DNA from: Coenobita brevimanus
Taxonomy: Eukaryota; Arthropoda; Malacostraca; Decapoda; Coenobitidae
Reading direction: 5' to 3'
Assembly (NCBI GenBank): GCA_032717465.1
Contig: CM064732.1
Coordinates: 29,558,107 to 29,622,106 of the forward strand
Length of the DNA stretch: 64,000 nucleotides
Positions 1 through 11,035 of the stretch are shown here, in pieces; positions within the stretch are counted from its first letter, which is position 1; every line of letters begins with the position of its first letter. The notes under the pieces are model-generated. The model made no database searches and was not told the DNA's origin. It saw only the letters and a program-made list of their open reading frames with translations. Both the position numbers and the translations under genes were made by a program.

Positions 1-162
1 AATTCACCTGTTACCAGTGACCTGGCCAATAAAGACATTCAGGGCCAGAGTGATTCCCCAATCGATGACAATGTGGAGGACAAAGTTTACATAGCATTAG
101 AGGAAGAAACAGACAGAAATGATGATCAGGTAATGTGGGAAAAAAAATATCATGAATGGTGA
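1..162 (+). other. Open frame at window edge, possible partial exon
   Basis: Frame 1 is open from the window edge to a stop at about 160. The predicted peptide is acidic and rich in Asp, Glu and Asn. A plausible splice donor (CAG followed by gtaatg) lies after position 129, so this could be the 3' part of an exon. It is on the strand opposite MON2. It may belong to an intronic element, for example the N-terminal exon of a transposase linked to the TTAA element that follows, but I do not recognise the protein. Positions 163-472 show nothing recognisable. Confidence 0.25.
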
Positions 163-472
163 TGAGGTAGTGAGTGAAACAATGCTTATAATGCCTATAT
201 TACTGTTTGAAAACCAATATACTCTTGTACTACATATAAATTCGTACCAAGTAAATAAATAAATACTGTTTATGAGTGGATAAAATAATTACTTTGATGC
301 CAGCCTGTTAGAAAACCCAGTCAGGTAAGGAAGTACTCGTACCTAAATCCGGTATTTTAAACCTCAGGTGAGCGATTTCTCTATGAATTTTCGATGTTTC
401 TCACCAAAAGTGGATGTTTGAGCCAAAAATAAAAAAAAAAGGTCCAAAAACATCGGGATGGGGCGGGTTAAA

Positions 473-2679
473 CTCCTACTAATTCTCCCCCTCCTTCCTG
501 AGCCGAAGCCCCTATGGGCTCAGTGTGATAATGCAACATTTATGAGCATATTTGTATGTGATATTGTCGATGGAACATAGATATATGTCACGAAAAGGAC
601 TTGTGTCTGTTATGAAGTGTTAGGCTTACGAACCAATATGCGTGTTCACTGTTGCGGGGTTTCACCTCTCACCCTCCCCAAGGCCCATGGTGTGATTACA
701 AATACGTATATAATGAAGCCAATTCCTAAAGTGTATTTTGTGTGAAAGATATTGTGGCTGGCTTGGTGAAAGTATGGAACCATAGTGTGGAATGGGGCAG
801 GCATCACGTACAATTTTTATAGTCGGGAAGGAAGAATTAGAGGTGTTTAGTGATGGAATTATTGTGATTCTGATAGTGAAAATGCGTATGGAATTGTGTG
901 AAATATACGTCAAACATGCTGCGGGTTTTCGTGAAGGAGTGTGGTGTGTGCCAATACAACAGAGTTGCAGTGAGTTTTCACAGAGAAATACAGTATTTCA
1001 TGCATTCACTGACTTAGCTAAAACAAAGTGCAAGTGTCAAGAGACAAGAAATATGCCACAGCCACATATATATATGTATGTCATGCAGCGAATGTTCGTG
1101 AAGAAATCTATTGTGTGGATCGCATATGTTTTAGGCAAATGTATCGCAAGGAGAGAAGAAAATACGCCGCAGCCACAGACACACACACACACACACACTC
1201 ACCCACACCCACACGCTCACCCACATGCACACGCTCACCCACACACACACACTCACCCACACCCACACGCTCACCCACATGCACACGCTCACCCACACAC
1301 ACATGCTCACCCACACATGCACACGCTCACCCACACACGCACACGCTCACACACTACGTAACTCCTCATCTTCAAGCTACTGCCAGCATCTCAACACATC
1401 TGAAGGAAGTGAGTTATCCGTATTTTGCTGATCTGTATATTGACCTATTTCTATAGTTCAATATTTTTTTACACAAATAAATAATGTTTTTTACATACAC
1501 ACATATGAGATGGAAGAAAGTTTAGCTTCTTTGTCAGAACCTAGCAAAAAGACTAATAGTCATGCCGAGTTTCTGACAGCACTATCAAAAACCTTATGAT
1601 ATTTTACATGTATACTTTGAGTAAAAAAAGAAAATAATAAAACGTAACGAGCGAAAATATGTAGCCGTGGGTGAGGTAGGGAAAGAGCGTTTTTTATCTC
1701 GCATGCGGGTGGGGAAGAGTATTCTACGTTTGTCGTCCAATTACTCCAAAACTACTGGACGTATCGATTTCCCATAAGAACCATGATAAAGAGCAGTAAA
1801 TTCTACGTATGTTCATTTGCAGAATATAATCCTCTGGGAGCATTTTCTGTTGGAAAAGTTGGGGGAACAGACTTTCGGTAAAGTCCAAAGCGCTCAGAGG
1901 AGTAATCTCACTTTGTCAGCCAATTACTTGAAAACTATTGGACGTATCAATTTCCTATAAGAACCCTGATGATGAGCAGTAAATTCTATGTATGTACACG
2001 ACATAACAATGTAATATCTATGGTAAGAATTCACTGTTATGTAGGCGGGAATACTGCATATGCTGTGCGCACATCACGAAAGTGACGTACGGATGTGAGT
2101 AGGCTACCTAGTCGTTTTTGGCGATTTACTCGAGAACTATGAGGCGTATGGAAATCAAGAGGTGCTCATTAGAAAGCTGGTGAAATTCTGAATAATATTA
2201 TGCAATAAAAACATAACATCTGCAAGAAAATTTCCATAGTAGGGCTCCTTGATTTTTTTTTCAACAATGGCTTTCAGTTTTTGGCTATTTTCTCAAAAAC
2301 TACAAATTGTATCAACACCGGATTTGTCTCTCTAGAAAGCTGATGAAATTCTCTATCAAAACTTCTAATAATATTTTCCTGTATGATGGAAAACACTTGA
2401 ATGGTGATGTTGGGAAGTGAACGTGATGTAGCGAAATTTTATTCACGGCCGCCTAATGTTTTATTCGTGTTTTTCTGTTTTTTTTTGTGGTGCTTATCAG
2501 CTAGAACAAACACCGACGAATAAGATGACATAGGTTTCATGGCAGTATATTGTTGTTTGGGTGGCGAAAATAAGGAGAGAATACATGTTATTTGCCACGC
2601 GTGGGCAGCTGGGCCAGGCGGCTTCGCAAAAAAAATCATGCGCCGGAAAACTTACTGAAACTTATCGTGCGCGAGAAGG
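473..2679 (+). mobile_element. TTAA-flanked piggyBac-like element, copy 1 (left part missing)
   Basis: The sequence is collinear with the complete copy at 30461-37265. The stretch 473-960 matches 30733-31190, and 1890-2679 matches 35420-37265 without the LINE inserted there. The right terminus is CGTGCGCGAGAAGG followed by TTAA (2680-2683), the same end as in the complete copy. No TIR is visible on the left; similarity stops at a TTAA near 470, so the left end was lost or replaced. No transposase frame is present here, so this copy is non-autonomous. Confidence 0.7.
1176..1358. repeat. AC-rich minisatellite
   Basis: CACACA tracts alternate with CTCACCCACA and GCTCACCCACATGCACAC blocks, giving a compound minisatellite inside TTAA element copy 1. 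The long Thr-His and Val-Cys/Trp frames here are repeat translations, not genes. Confidence 0.9.
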
Positions 2680-2761
2680 TTAATTTATAGTATGAATGCC
2701 TGTGGTCAACAAAATAATTTTTAATTTCCTAAACTGTTCTAAAACACCCTGAAAGTGACAA

Positions 2762-2762
<1 letters not shown>

Positions 2763-2814
<52 letters not shown>

Positions 2815-2826
2815 ACACACACACAC
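2763..2826. repeat. (AC)n microsatellite
   Basis: A nearly pure AC tract lies directly against the 5' end of the truncated CR1 copy that follows. Confidence 0.95.
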
Positions 2827-4294
2827 GAAAAGAGCCTAAACTACAAAAAGAGAAAGTATCATGACCTAAAGAAGTACTTCTTAGAAACTGCTTGGGAAAA
2901 GAAGCTTAGAGGACAAGATTTAAATGCTATATATGAAAAATTCTGTGAACTTTATGAAATAGGAGTCCAGAAGTACATCCCACAGCACAAAGAAGCAGTA
3001 AAGAAAATAAAGAAATGATTCAATACAGAATGTAAAATATCAAAAGAAAAAAAAAAAATTGTTGTGGAATAGATACAGAAGACACAATGGTGAAAGGGCA
3101 TATAATAATTACAAACAGGCAAGAAACGACTATACAAGAATAAGGAGGGAAGCCCAAAAACAGTTTGAGGAGGATATCATAAATAAAAGTAGTGATCAAC
3201 CAAAGCTATTTTACAGCTACATCAGAAGCAAAACCAAAGTAAAAGATAAAGTACAATCCATTACGGACGATGGAATCACCTATACACAAGAGAAGGATAT
3301 TTGTGAAGCACTAAATAAGAATTTCCAATCAGTTTTTACAGAGGAAAAAAATTTTGAGAGGGATTATGTGGAACATGCATGCCCACACATACTACCAGAT
3401 ATACAAACAGCAGAAAAAGAAATACAGGAGGAGCTAAGTAAATTAGACAGAGGAAAAGCAAATGGTCCTGAAGAAATTTCATGTTGGGTGCTATGTGAAT
3501 GTGCAAAGGAGTTAAGTAAACCATTATTTTTAATTTTCAAGAAATCCTTGGGTCAAGGTAAACTACCTGATATCTGGAAGAAAGCAAACATTGTTCCCTT
3601 ATTCAAGAAGGGAATAGACAAAATCAACTTAACTACCGATCAGTATCACTAACCAGCGTTGTAAGCAAGGTATTACAAAAGCTTATAAGAAAAGCTTGGG
3701 TAAATCATCTAGAAGTACAAAGTATGATAACAGAAAGACAGTTTGGTTTCAGAAAAGGAAAATCATGTGTTACTAATCTGTTGAGCTACTATGACAGAGT
3801 AACAGACACATTACGGGAAAGAGAAGGATGGGTGGACAGTATCTATTTAGATTTCAAGAAAGCATTTGACACAGTACCACACCAAAAACTTTTATGGAAA
3901 CTGTACCATCAAGGAGGAATTCAAGGCAAACTGTATTGTTGGATGCAGGATTTTCTCATGAAAAGAGAAATGAGAACAGTACTAAGGGGAAATTACTCAT
4001 CATGGAAAGAAGTGACTAGTGGAGTACCACAGGGCTCAGTGCTGGCATCAATCATGTTTTTAGAGTATATAAATGATATAGACAGTAACACTGGAAATGA
4101 AAGCTATCTAAATATGTTTGCAGATGATGCAAAAATACAAAGGAGAATTACTAACACAGAATCTTGTAAAGAGCTACAAGAAGAATTAAATAAACTTCAT
4201 GAATGGAGTAATACATGGCAAATGGAATTCAATGTGGACAAGTGTCATGTAATCAAGTTTGGTAAAAGTGGAAAAAGACCTGATTGGGATTATC
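2827..4294 (+). mobile_element. CR1-clade LINE, 5'-truncated, RT domain (subfamily a)
   Basis: The decayed reading frames encode the pre-RT linker and reverse transcriptase. From 3059 the linker reads NNYKQARNDYTRIRREAQKQ. Around 3720-4300 come the RT motifs QFGFRKGKS, YLDFKKAFDTVPH (motif A), TSGVPQGSVL and FADDAK (catalytic pair). The polypeptide breaks near 3652, where the frame runs into a stop before the ITERQ block. The order of motifs matches CR1/Jockey-superfamily ORF2 and is closest to CR1 by eye. There is no endonuclease. The 3' part is lost because an RTE element was inserted right after KSGKRPDWDY. Confidence 0.85.
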
Positions 4295-5765
4295 TATCTA
4301 TTCTCTCTATAGTCCGACGCCTTAATCCCGCAAAGGGTGGCCGCAGACAAAACACCTCCAAGTCGCTCTGTCACCCACCATTTGACTACCCTCCCCCCAA
4401 CTCACCCCCCCCCTCCCTCATATACCTCTCAACTCCATCCCTCCACCTCATCATCGGTCTCCCTCTCCCTCTCCCTCCCTCCACCTCACCTACATACACC
4501 CTCTTAGTCAGTCTTTCATTCTCCATTCTCTTCACATGTCCAAACCACCTCAGTGTATTTCTCCTAATCTTCTCAACCACATCCACAGCCACCCCACAGC
4601 GTTTCTTCACTTCTTCATTCGTTAACCTGTCCCTCCACGTCACTCCACGTGCTCCTCTCAAGTAACTCATTTCCACTGCTCTCACTCTTGACTTGTTCCC
4701 CTCTTGCAAGGTCCACCCCTCGCTTCCATATGTCAGGGTAGGGATCACAATACTATCATGCAGTGACTTCTTAACTTCCATACTCACCTCCCTATTTCTC
4801 ATCACTGCTTTCAGTGTACCAACAACCTTCCTTCCCTGCAGTACCCTTTCACGCACTTCATCCCCCAAAGTTCCATCCTTACTCATCACACTACCCAAGT
4901 ACTTGAATGCACTTACATTCCCCATATCCTCACCATCCAAGGTCACTGCACACTCTGTGACTTCATTCCTCTCAAACACCATAACTTTACTTTTGTTTAT
5001 ATTAACTTTCAGATTCCTCCTCCTACACACTGTTCCAAATTCATTCACCAAACCTTGCAACTCCCATTCATCTTCACTCAACAGTACTGTATCATCAGCA
5101 AACAGCAACACCGGAATCTTCCAAATCTCACCCTCATTCATTAGAGCCACCCCCACATCCACTGCCCTACCCTGCACCTCCTTTACAACCCCATCCATGT
5201 ATATATTAAACAGCCATGGAGACATCACACAACCCTGTTTCAGTCCCACATTGAGATCAAAGAACTCACTCAGCTCATCATCCACTCGCACCGTAACCCT
5301 AGCTCCCTCGTACATACTCTTCACAGCACTCAACAATATCCCCTCCACTCCATATATTCTTAATACCTTCCACATACCTTGCCTATCTATTCTGTCATAA
5401 GCTTTCTCCAAGCCCATGAAGGCATCATACACTTTCCTTCCCTTCTCCAGATACTTCTCCACTAAACATCTTAGAACAAATATCTGATCTACACACCCTT
5501 TCCCCTTCCTAAATCCCCCTTGTTCTTCTCCAACTAGCTCCTCTGTCATATGCCTAACCCTATCAATGAGTATTCTACCATATATTTTACCAGTCACACT
5601 AAGTAGGCAAATACCCCTATGGTTACCACATACTTCTCTCTCTCCTTTTCCTTTATATAAAGAAACAATTATACCTGCTTTCCAGTCCTCTGGAACCCTT
5701 CCCTCTTCCCAAGCCAATCTACACAACTTCCATATCCACTCCATAAAAATCTCACCCCCACTGGG
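4295..5765 (-). mobile_element. RTE-like LINE, 5'-truncated, inserted in CR1
   Basis: The minus-strand 3' end is the RTE tail, seen here as tatctat...gtccgacgccttaatcccgc at 4295-4340. The opposite end at about 5765 is an ordinary 5' truncation within the RT coding region. The coding part is described at 4386-5744. Close relatives in this window are 57638-58497 (very similar), 18331-21346 and 45548-51537. Confidence 0.85.
4386..5744 (-). CDS. RTE-like reverse transcriptase, 452 aa open frame, motif A Asp lost
   Basis: This is an uninterrupted open frame covering most of the RT and the C-terminal region of an RTE-clade LINE. Visible landmarks are GIIVSLYKGKGE (about residues 24-35), GFRKGKGCVDQIF (77-89), motif A region FMGLEKAYD (109-117), GLKQGCVMSP (167-176) and FADD (215-218). 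The C-terminal signature LRWFGHVKRM is followed by the basic stretch GRGRGRPMMRWRDG. Motif A normally reads DLEKAYD, as in the copy near 19430; here the codon is GGC (Gly), so the first catalytic Asp is gone and the enzyme should be inactive. The element lacks the N-terminal endonuclease. It is a transposon gene, not a host gene. The overlapping plus-strand frames are shadows. Confidence 0.8.
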   Translation of the reverse strand: MEWIWKLCRLAWEEGRVPEDWKAGIIVSLYKGKGEREVCGNHRGICLLSVTGKIYGRILIDRVRHMTEELVGEEQGGFRKGKGCVDQIFVLRCLVEKYLEKGRKVYDAFMGLEKAYDRIDRQGMWKVLRIYGVEGILLSAVKSMYEGARVTVRVDDELSEFFDLNVGLKQGCVMSPWLFNIYMDGVVKEVQGRAVDVGVALMNEGEIWKIPVLLFADDTVLLSEDEWELQGLVNEFGTVCRRRNLKVNINKSKVMVFERNEVTECAVTLDGEDMGNVSAFKYLGSVMSKDGTLGDEVRERVLQGRKVVGTLKAVMRNREVSMEVKKSLHDSIVIPTLTYGSEGWTLQEGNKSRVRAVEMSYLRGARGVTWRDRLTNEEVKKRCGVAVDVVEKIRRNTLRWFGHVKRMENERLTKRVYVGEVEGGRGRGRPMMRWRDGVERYMREGGGELGGG

Positions 5766-6372
5766 GTTAATGGTGCATTATCCTGAATGTTGATGTCTAC
5801 AATTTCAACAAAAATAGCACCTATGACCAAAACATTATTACATTCCTCCAAATTCTCAATGTCTATTAATTATGTATGGTTTGCACTATGTCATGCTGTA
5901 ATTTGATGTCTGTGTGTCCATTAACAACTATGTACTGAATGGTTTTCTGATCATGAATTCTGAGTGAAAATTCTGTCGCACTTGGAAAACAGGTGATTTC
6001 TCTTGCACTAATTGGTTTACCTGAAATCAGTTTATATATTCCTAATCTGCATCCTTTTGTCATTACTATGGTTTTTTATCGGAGTCTCTAGCATTATTAA
6101 TAAAGGAGTTATACTTCGTTGAAGTTGTATACTAAAAATTCTCAATTTTTGGCATTTTGAAAAAACTATAATTTTGTATATTTGCGTAAATTATTTTCAA
6201 TGACTAACAACATGGGCATATTCAGCATACTTTACCTTTCATTTTGGTCTTTGAATGAAGTCTCTAGCTTTAAAAACAACGAAGTTAAGATTGTTTCAAT
6301 ATTCGCAAACTTTAAACGCAATTTCTGGCTTTTTTAAAAATGTCGCTTGGTACAAACTTGCACGGACGGCCA
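5766..6372. other. AT-rich intronic sequence, nothing recognised
   Basis: No coding motif, TIR or known repeat was seen. The interrupted CR1 does not resume here, so the RTE insertion was accompanied by deletion or the flank has decayed. Confidence 0.5.
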
Positions 6373-6400
6373 AATATATATATATATATATATATACACC

Positions 6401-6449
<49 letters not shown>

Positions 6450-6452
6450 TGT
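6373..6452. repeat. (TA)n microsatellite
   Basis: Two TA tracts are separated by CACCTGTACA. The tract sits at the left outer edge of the fold-back palindrome; the mirror-image right edge at 7930-7942 also ends in TATATATA. Confidence 0.9.
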
Positions 6453-6454
6453 AT

Positions 6455-7935
6455 ATATATACAGTACAGTAGTAGGTACCCACAGTACGTGAGTATATGG
6501 GCGGCATAGGACGCCACTTACTAGGAATATGCGTACTCTGAATACATAAACTTATGGGAAAAATTATATATGGGTGACACCCCCCTTCATGGGCAACCCT
6601 TGAGACTCCTTTCAGGCCTAAGTATTGTACTGTTTAGGGAAACTATCTAAGACATAATGCCTAAGATAAAGTAAACCAGAAAGATTATGGTTTTACTAAG
6701 TCAACAAGGATATGGCTTAACTAAACCAACAAGAATATGGCTGCTCACCTTACCCCAAGAGGACAACAGGCGAACTGTCTCCTGCATCACTCGGTTTCAG
6801 GACAATTCAGCATCGTCAATTCGCCGTCACAACAATAACAAGACAATTTGCCGTCATTAATGAAGACAGCTATGGGTGACGCTAGAATAATTCAAAGGCG
6901 ACTACAGTGAGGAAGAAACAAGTTAATTAAACCACCAGTGATGGAGAGTGGAGAACTGTCTATGAGCCATTTCCTGGGGAGGCTCAAGAGGATGAAGCAA
7001 TATCTGAAGTATCAGAAATAGACTTTGAAGGGTTTATGAACAAAGTGATAGCATTAGCTAGTGAAAATATCAAAAGTGCTGGTGACAAGAGTGGTGAGGA
7101 AGGTGGTGTGTCGAGTGGTGCAGGAGACAATTCGCCATCAAGTGAATTCCCCGTCAGACAATTCCCTGTCAAAACATGGACGATTTCCCCATCAGGACAA
7201 TTCGCACCCTGGACAATTCCCCATCATTCTGAAAAGACAGTATACTTATTATTAATTAATCAGTACTTTAATAACCATCAAAGTCTATGTTCAGTAGCAG
7301 AGGCTTGGGATATTATTTATTAGTTGCACCTTTGGCCAATATTGACTAAAGGTGCAACTAATAAATAATATCCAAAGCCTACGCCACTGAACACTGACTT
7401 TTATGGATCCCCCTGAAATACGGTTATTAAAGTATTGATTAATTAATAATAAGTATACTGACGGGGAATCGTCCATGTTTTGACAGGGAACTGTCTGACA
7501 GCAAATTGACTTGACGGCAAATTATCTCAGAGCCCTAGCGTGCAACTCCTGCACCACTCGACACACCACCTTCCTCACCACTCTAGTCACCAGCACGTTC
7601 GACACTTTCACTAGCTAATGCACTCACTTTGTTCATAAACCCTTCAAAGTCTATTTCTGACACCTCAGACACTGCATCATCCTCTTGATCCTCCCCAGGA
7701 AATGGCTCATAGACAAGTATCCACTCTCCATCACTGGTGGTTGATGCTTCTTCGGGTGGCAATGTTGTGTGCTCAGGGTAACTCCGGATTTGGGCCACTC
7801 CTCGCTGCCCGTCTCGCTTACAAGTTCAATTCGTGTAATCATCAAAAATATACTAAAATTCGAAAAAGAAAATAGGTTCTCGTGTACAATGAGGATTGCC
7901 TACTCTGAACTCACGTACTGTGGGTACCTACTGTA
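6455..7935. mobile_element. 1.5 kb fold-back element (giant inverted repeat)
   Basis: The two halves are inverted copies. GTAGGTACCCACAGTACGTG at about 6471 is answered by its complement at about 7910. The arms meet in a perfect hairpin at 7328-7366, stem GTTGCACCTTT. The left arm carries about 350 bp (roughly 6540-6890) that the right arm lacks. Both arms encode the same peptide fragment in opposite directions: SEVSEIDFEGFMNKV on plus near 7000-7060 and on minus at 7583-7798. The arms also carry short GACAATTCCCCGTCA-like repeats (6800-6860, 7125-7225). I do not recognise the protein. No clear TSD was found. Confidence 0.7.
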
Positions 7936-7940
7936 TATAT

Positions 7941-8316
7941 ATATCCATCCATTCAGCATCCAATCCTACATTGCCCCATGAGGAGTGTAAGAGCCCGGGG
8001 TTAGGCAAGTTTTCCTGACATTTACGATGAGAGTGACCAGCCTCACCCATCCCTGCGTGGCATTATGTGTGCAAAACAACCCAACCACCCCTTGGATATA
8101 AACCTACACAGGCTCAGTCTGATTGAAGCACCTTAATTACCAACTAAACCACCAGGTGCCATAATTTAGTTATATTGTTACCACCCAGCATAGAATATGA
8201 TTTCCTGGTGTACAGGAAACCATCTGACTTGTAACTCACTGTACAGTCACCCTTAGGCAGAAAGAAGGGGACAGAATGAAGGAAAGAAAGACAGAAGAGG
8301 GAGTGTAAAGTCACCA
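7941..8316 (-). mobile_element. tRNA-derived SINE (5' module + tRNA head), minus
   Basis: Read on the minus strand, the element carries the hairpin of the 5' module (8195-8230), then a tRNA-like head (8093-8165) with A-box-like and B-box-like segments, then the body and an ATGG-rich tail. The 5' end is truncated. It is the same family as 12305-12745, 17562-18052, 30379-37696 (split), 56836-57358 and 60808-61251. Confidence 0.75.
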
Positions 8317-8609
8317 TACAGTATACTTTTGAAGAAGGCTACAAGATGTGAAATGTGAGAAATATGCCATGAAATTTTGTCCAAAGTGTAATATTGTAAT
8401 AGTACATCTCATACCCCAGTTATCACTGAAGAATCCCTTGAGAGAAAATGCTACCAGGAATGGCATGGTAATGAGACAGAACCGTGCTAAGAATTTTAAA
8501 TATAAGTGTACTACATCCTCCATTACTGCACCTTCATGGCTTTTTTTTATGCAATAGCCAAAAACCAATTACCTAAATATATGAGACGGCAGAATAATAC
8601 TCTCCTTAC

Positions 8610-8764
8610 CTGTATTGCTTTAAGGATACTTTCAGTAGCAGCTTCATCAGTGCAAGCTTCTAACAGAATGGTGAGGGCTGCCAGAAGACCACACCATGCA
8701 GAATTGACCAACTGTTCATGCACTTTCCTCTCCTCTTCCGTTGGGGCATACTGTTCACTGACAC
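8610..8764 (-). CDS. MON2: MON2 exon (4th of four found)
   Basis: This minus-strand exon is bounded by a cag acceptor (above 8764) and a CAG/gtaagg donor (below 8610). It begins with two bases that complete the Gly codon left by the exon at 10483-10616, then reads 51 codons, including [20 protein letters not shown] and [16 protein letters not shown]. The latter matches the MON2 region that in human reads [20 protein letters not shown] (recalled from memory). MON2 is a large HEAT/ARM-repeat scaffold related to the large Arf-GEFs that acts at the trans-Golgi in endosome-to-Golgi traffic. The exon has no stops or frameshifts. The following exon is not in the window. Confidence 0.9.
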
Positions 8765-9874
8765 CTGAAGTAGGATATATGGATGAAATAAAGCATCTTT
8801 GGAGCGAGGGTGAAGCTAGGGTACTGGAAACTATATAATTATTAGGATGCTAGGGTATGCGGCCAGTGTCCAGCTCAGGGAAGACAAATGCTCCTGCCCT
8901 GCATAGTCCCTGGTCACCTCTGGACAAGGTGTAGCACCTGTCAGCTGGCCAAAACAGGCAGTAAGTGAATGTTTACCATCATCCTGGTAGGCATTACAAT
9001 GGGAGTGATGTGGAGCCATAGTATGGTAGCTGGCTTTGCACATCGCTCCCAGGGAAGGAGCTCAACCACATTTATTATATCGTCAAAATCAGGGCTGAAG
9101 GAATACATAATGGCACAGTATCTCCTATACACAGTTCATCCTCTTGGGGGCTATGCCTCCACTACTTTACCTGCACCTCACCAAGTGGAAGGACCCTGTT
9201 CCAATCCTTGCATGGTACAGTCTGCCACAGGATGGGAGCTGCTTGCTATTAGTCAATGGGTCTACTCAGCGAGGCAGACCAGAGTAGAGTAACAAGAACA
9301 ACAAAAAGTGGGATGTACTGTACCACTAAATATTCTCTTTACACCTTTTAATATTAAAAAATGAATACAGTGAATCCTTTTGATTACAGAATTCCAAAAC
9401 TTTCAGACAGAACAGCTGGTATGGATATGTTACTAAAGCTTTTGTGAGAAAAAATTCAAAAGGGACTAAGTTTCCCTTGACTAAACACATTCCCTAGATA
9501 TTATAACAGTGCATATAGGTAATGATCAATTAGGGGAAAAATAAAAAAAAGATGCTGTTTATCTGAACTCCTGTGAGATTATATTTACTATACAGCAATA
9601 CACACAGTAAAATCCTTCAGACAACATTCATGGAGGGAAATAACTAGAAAAGAGACAAACTGCAATGAATTAATTTCACTGCAATAAATATGGGGGAAAA
9701 AACAAAAGAAATCATACCATACTTGTGACTTGCAATGCATATTTTTCCCCATATTTTCTAAAAGATGAGGGTCTGTGACAGGAGTTATAAGTTTTGGGTA
9801 AGGGGCTCACTTTACATTAGGAATTCCTTGGAAAGAATGCAGAGTGACAGTATAACTAGGAGTGTATGTGACTT
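8765..9874. other. MON2: MON2 intron, no recognisable element
   Basis: This is part of the intron between the exons at 10483 and 8610. I found no convincing coding motif, TIR or tail. The open frames here are short and lack conserved features. Confidence 0.5.
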
Positions 9875-10036
9875 AGGCGAGGGGTAAGAGGAAGGAAGGG
9901 ATCAAGGATGTGAGGGAAGGATGGGGTAGAGAGGTACAGTATATAGATGAGATGAGTGTGAGTTGGAGAGTGGTCAGCCTGACGGCAGAGGATCCCTTCT
10001 GGGATTGTGGTGTCTGGCTATAGACAGACAGATGGC
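9875..10036 (+). mobile_element. RTE-like LINE 3' end, diverged
   Basis: The sequence follows the end of the RTE ORF (GGTAGAGAGGTA, then GTGAGTTGGAGAG) and finishes with GGGATTGTGGTGTCTGGC followed by tatagacagacag. This is the tail of the copies ending at 58497, 18331 and 4295. It is a short, old, 5'-truncated copy. Confidence 0.7.
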
Positions 10037-10314
10037 AGCCTACACTGGTTTCCTTGAATATGCTCAGACTTCCACACTCTTACACTCTTTATTCACACCT
10101 CTCACATTCCACAGAGCCATACAAACCTGCCCATTTTGTCCTAAACCATGGGCAGGTACAGCACAGGATCCAGATCCAAGGCTTTATGAAATTTAATGAT
10201 AGAGATAACAATGAGGGATCCACACTAACTATCTTTTTATGCATTAAGCAAACAGGAAAAATGGCACCATCATTTCTCTCCCCCTATCCCATTGATTTGC
10301 TATTAGGTTGATAC

Positions 10315-10385
10315 CCATGTGCAGTAAATAGTTTCCTGATATACACTGGGCCATTTGGCTTGTTACTTAATGTTGTTGACTGTAA
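10315..10385 (-). mobile_element. Fragment of SINE 5' module (hairpin region)
   Basis: TAAATAGTTTCCTG...CCATTTGGCTTGTTACTTA is a diverged form of the conserved hairpin and flank of the 5' module seen at 8195-8240 and 61061-61110. Only this part remains. Confidence 0.55.
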
Positions 10386-10482
10386 ATAATACCACAATAA
10401 ATAGGCACCTCCATCAACTGCTAAGAATAAATGATTAATATGAACATGGCAAAATTTTCAAAGGTGACATACTGTACATTAC

Positions 10483-10616
10483 CTTCAGCAGGGGCATTTG
10501 GTCCCATCATGACAAGATGGACGGATCGGATGATATCAAGGAGGCAGTAGTAAGCGAGACTAACACCATAACCTTCAGGGATACTTGGTGGCTCCAGCTT
10601 GTCCAGCATCTCCAGA
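10483..10616 (-). CDS. MON2: MON2 exon (3rd of four found)
   Basis: The acceptor is gatcacag above 10616 and the donor is GAAG/gtaatg below 10483. The first base completes a Tyr codon begun by TA at the end of the exon at 44095-44327. Then come 44 codons, including LEMLDKLEPPSIPEGYGVSL and LLDIIRSVHLVM, which match the MON2 segment reading [20 protein letters not shown] in human (from memory). The last base G starts the Gly codon finished in the next exon. The 134-bp length and the phases are consistent on both sides. Conservation of this block makes the assignment firm. Confidence 0.93.
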
Positions 10617-11035
10617 CTGTGATCACACAAGAATGAAAGGTAACATCCTGAGCACTACTCGAATGGTACTGCCTGTTCCTACTTTAGTATTCTAATAATA
10701 TTCACACTACTAAATCATACAACATATTTTCCATTATCAACTGCCACCATCAACTTACTTAAGTACACATACCATATAATACCGTAAGATGTAATATTCC
10801 AATACTCTGCTACTTTATCTTTAAACATGTTTCCCACTGCCACACTCCAGCATCAACTTACTTAAGAACCACATACTATACAATGTAAAATTCCAATACT
10901 TGTACTGTTCTCACACAGTATCTATTTTATTCACATGAAAACAGTATTCTCTTCATTATTCCAGTTTCATGCCTCCCAAAAGAACAACTGATGCGGTGCT
11001 TATTGTTAGGCAACTCCAGGAAAAGTCCTTGGTTA

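Noticed and set aside
1..162. Additional MON2 exon
   Set aside because: The open frame is on the opposite strand and shows no similarity to MON2 blocks I can recall.
1028..1456. Thr-His/Pro-rich and Val-Cys/Trp-rich open frames
   Set aside because: They are translations of an AC-rich minisatellite and have no stops only because of the repeat.
4416..5400. Long plus-strand frames rich in Ser, Pro, Leu and Thr
   Set aside because: They are antisense to the RTE RT gene at 4386-5744, which has the conserved motifs. The same holds for 19675-20672, 33163-33795, 35706-36365 and 57630-58100.
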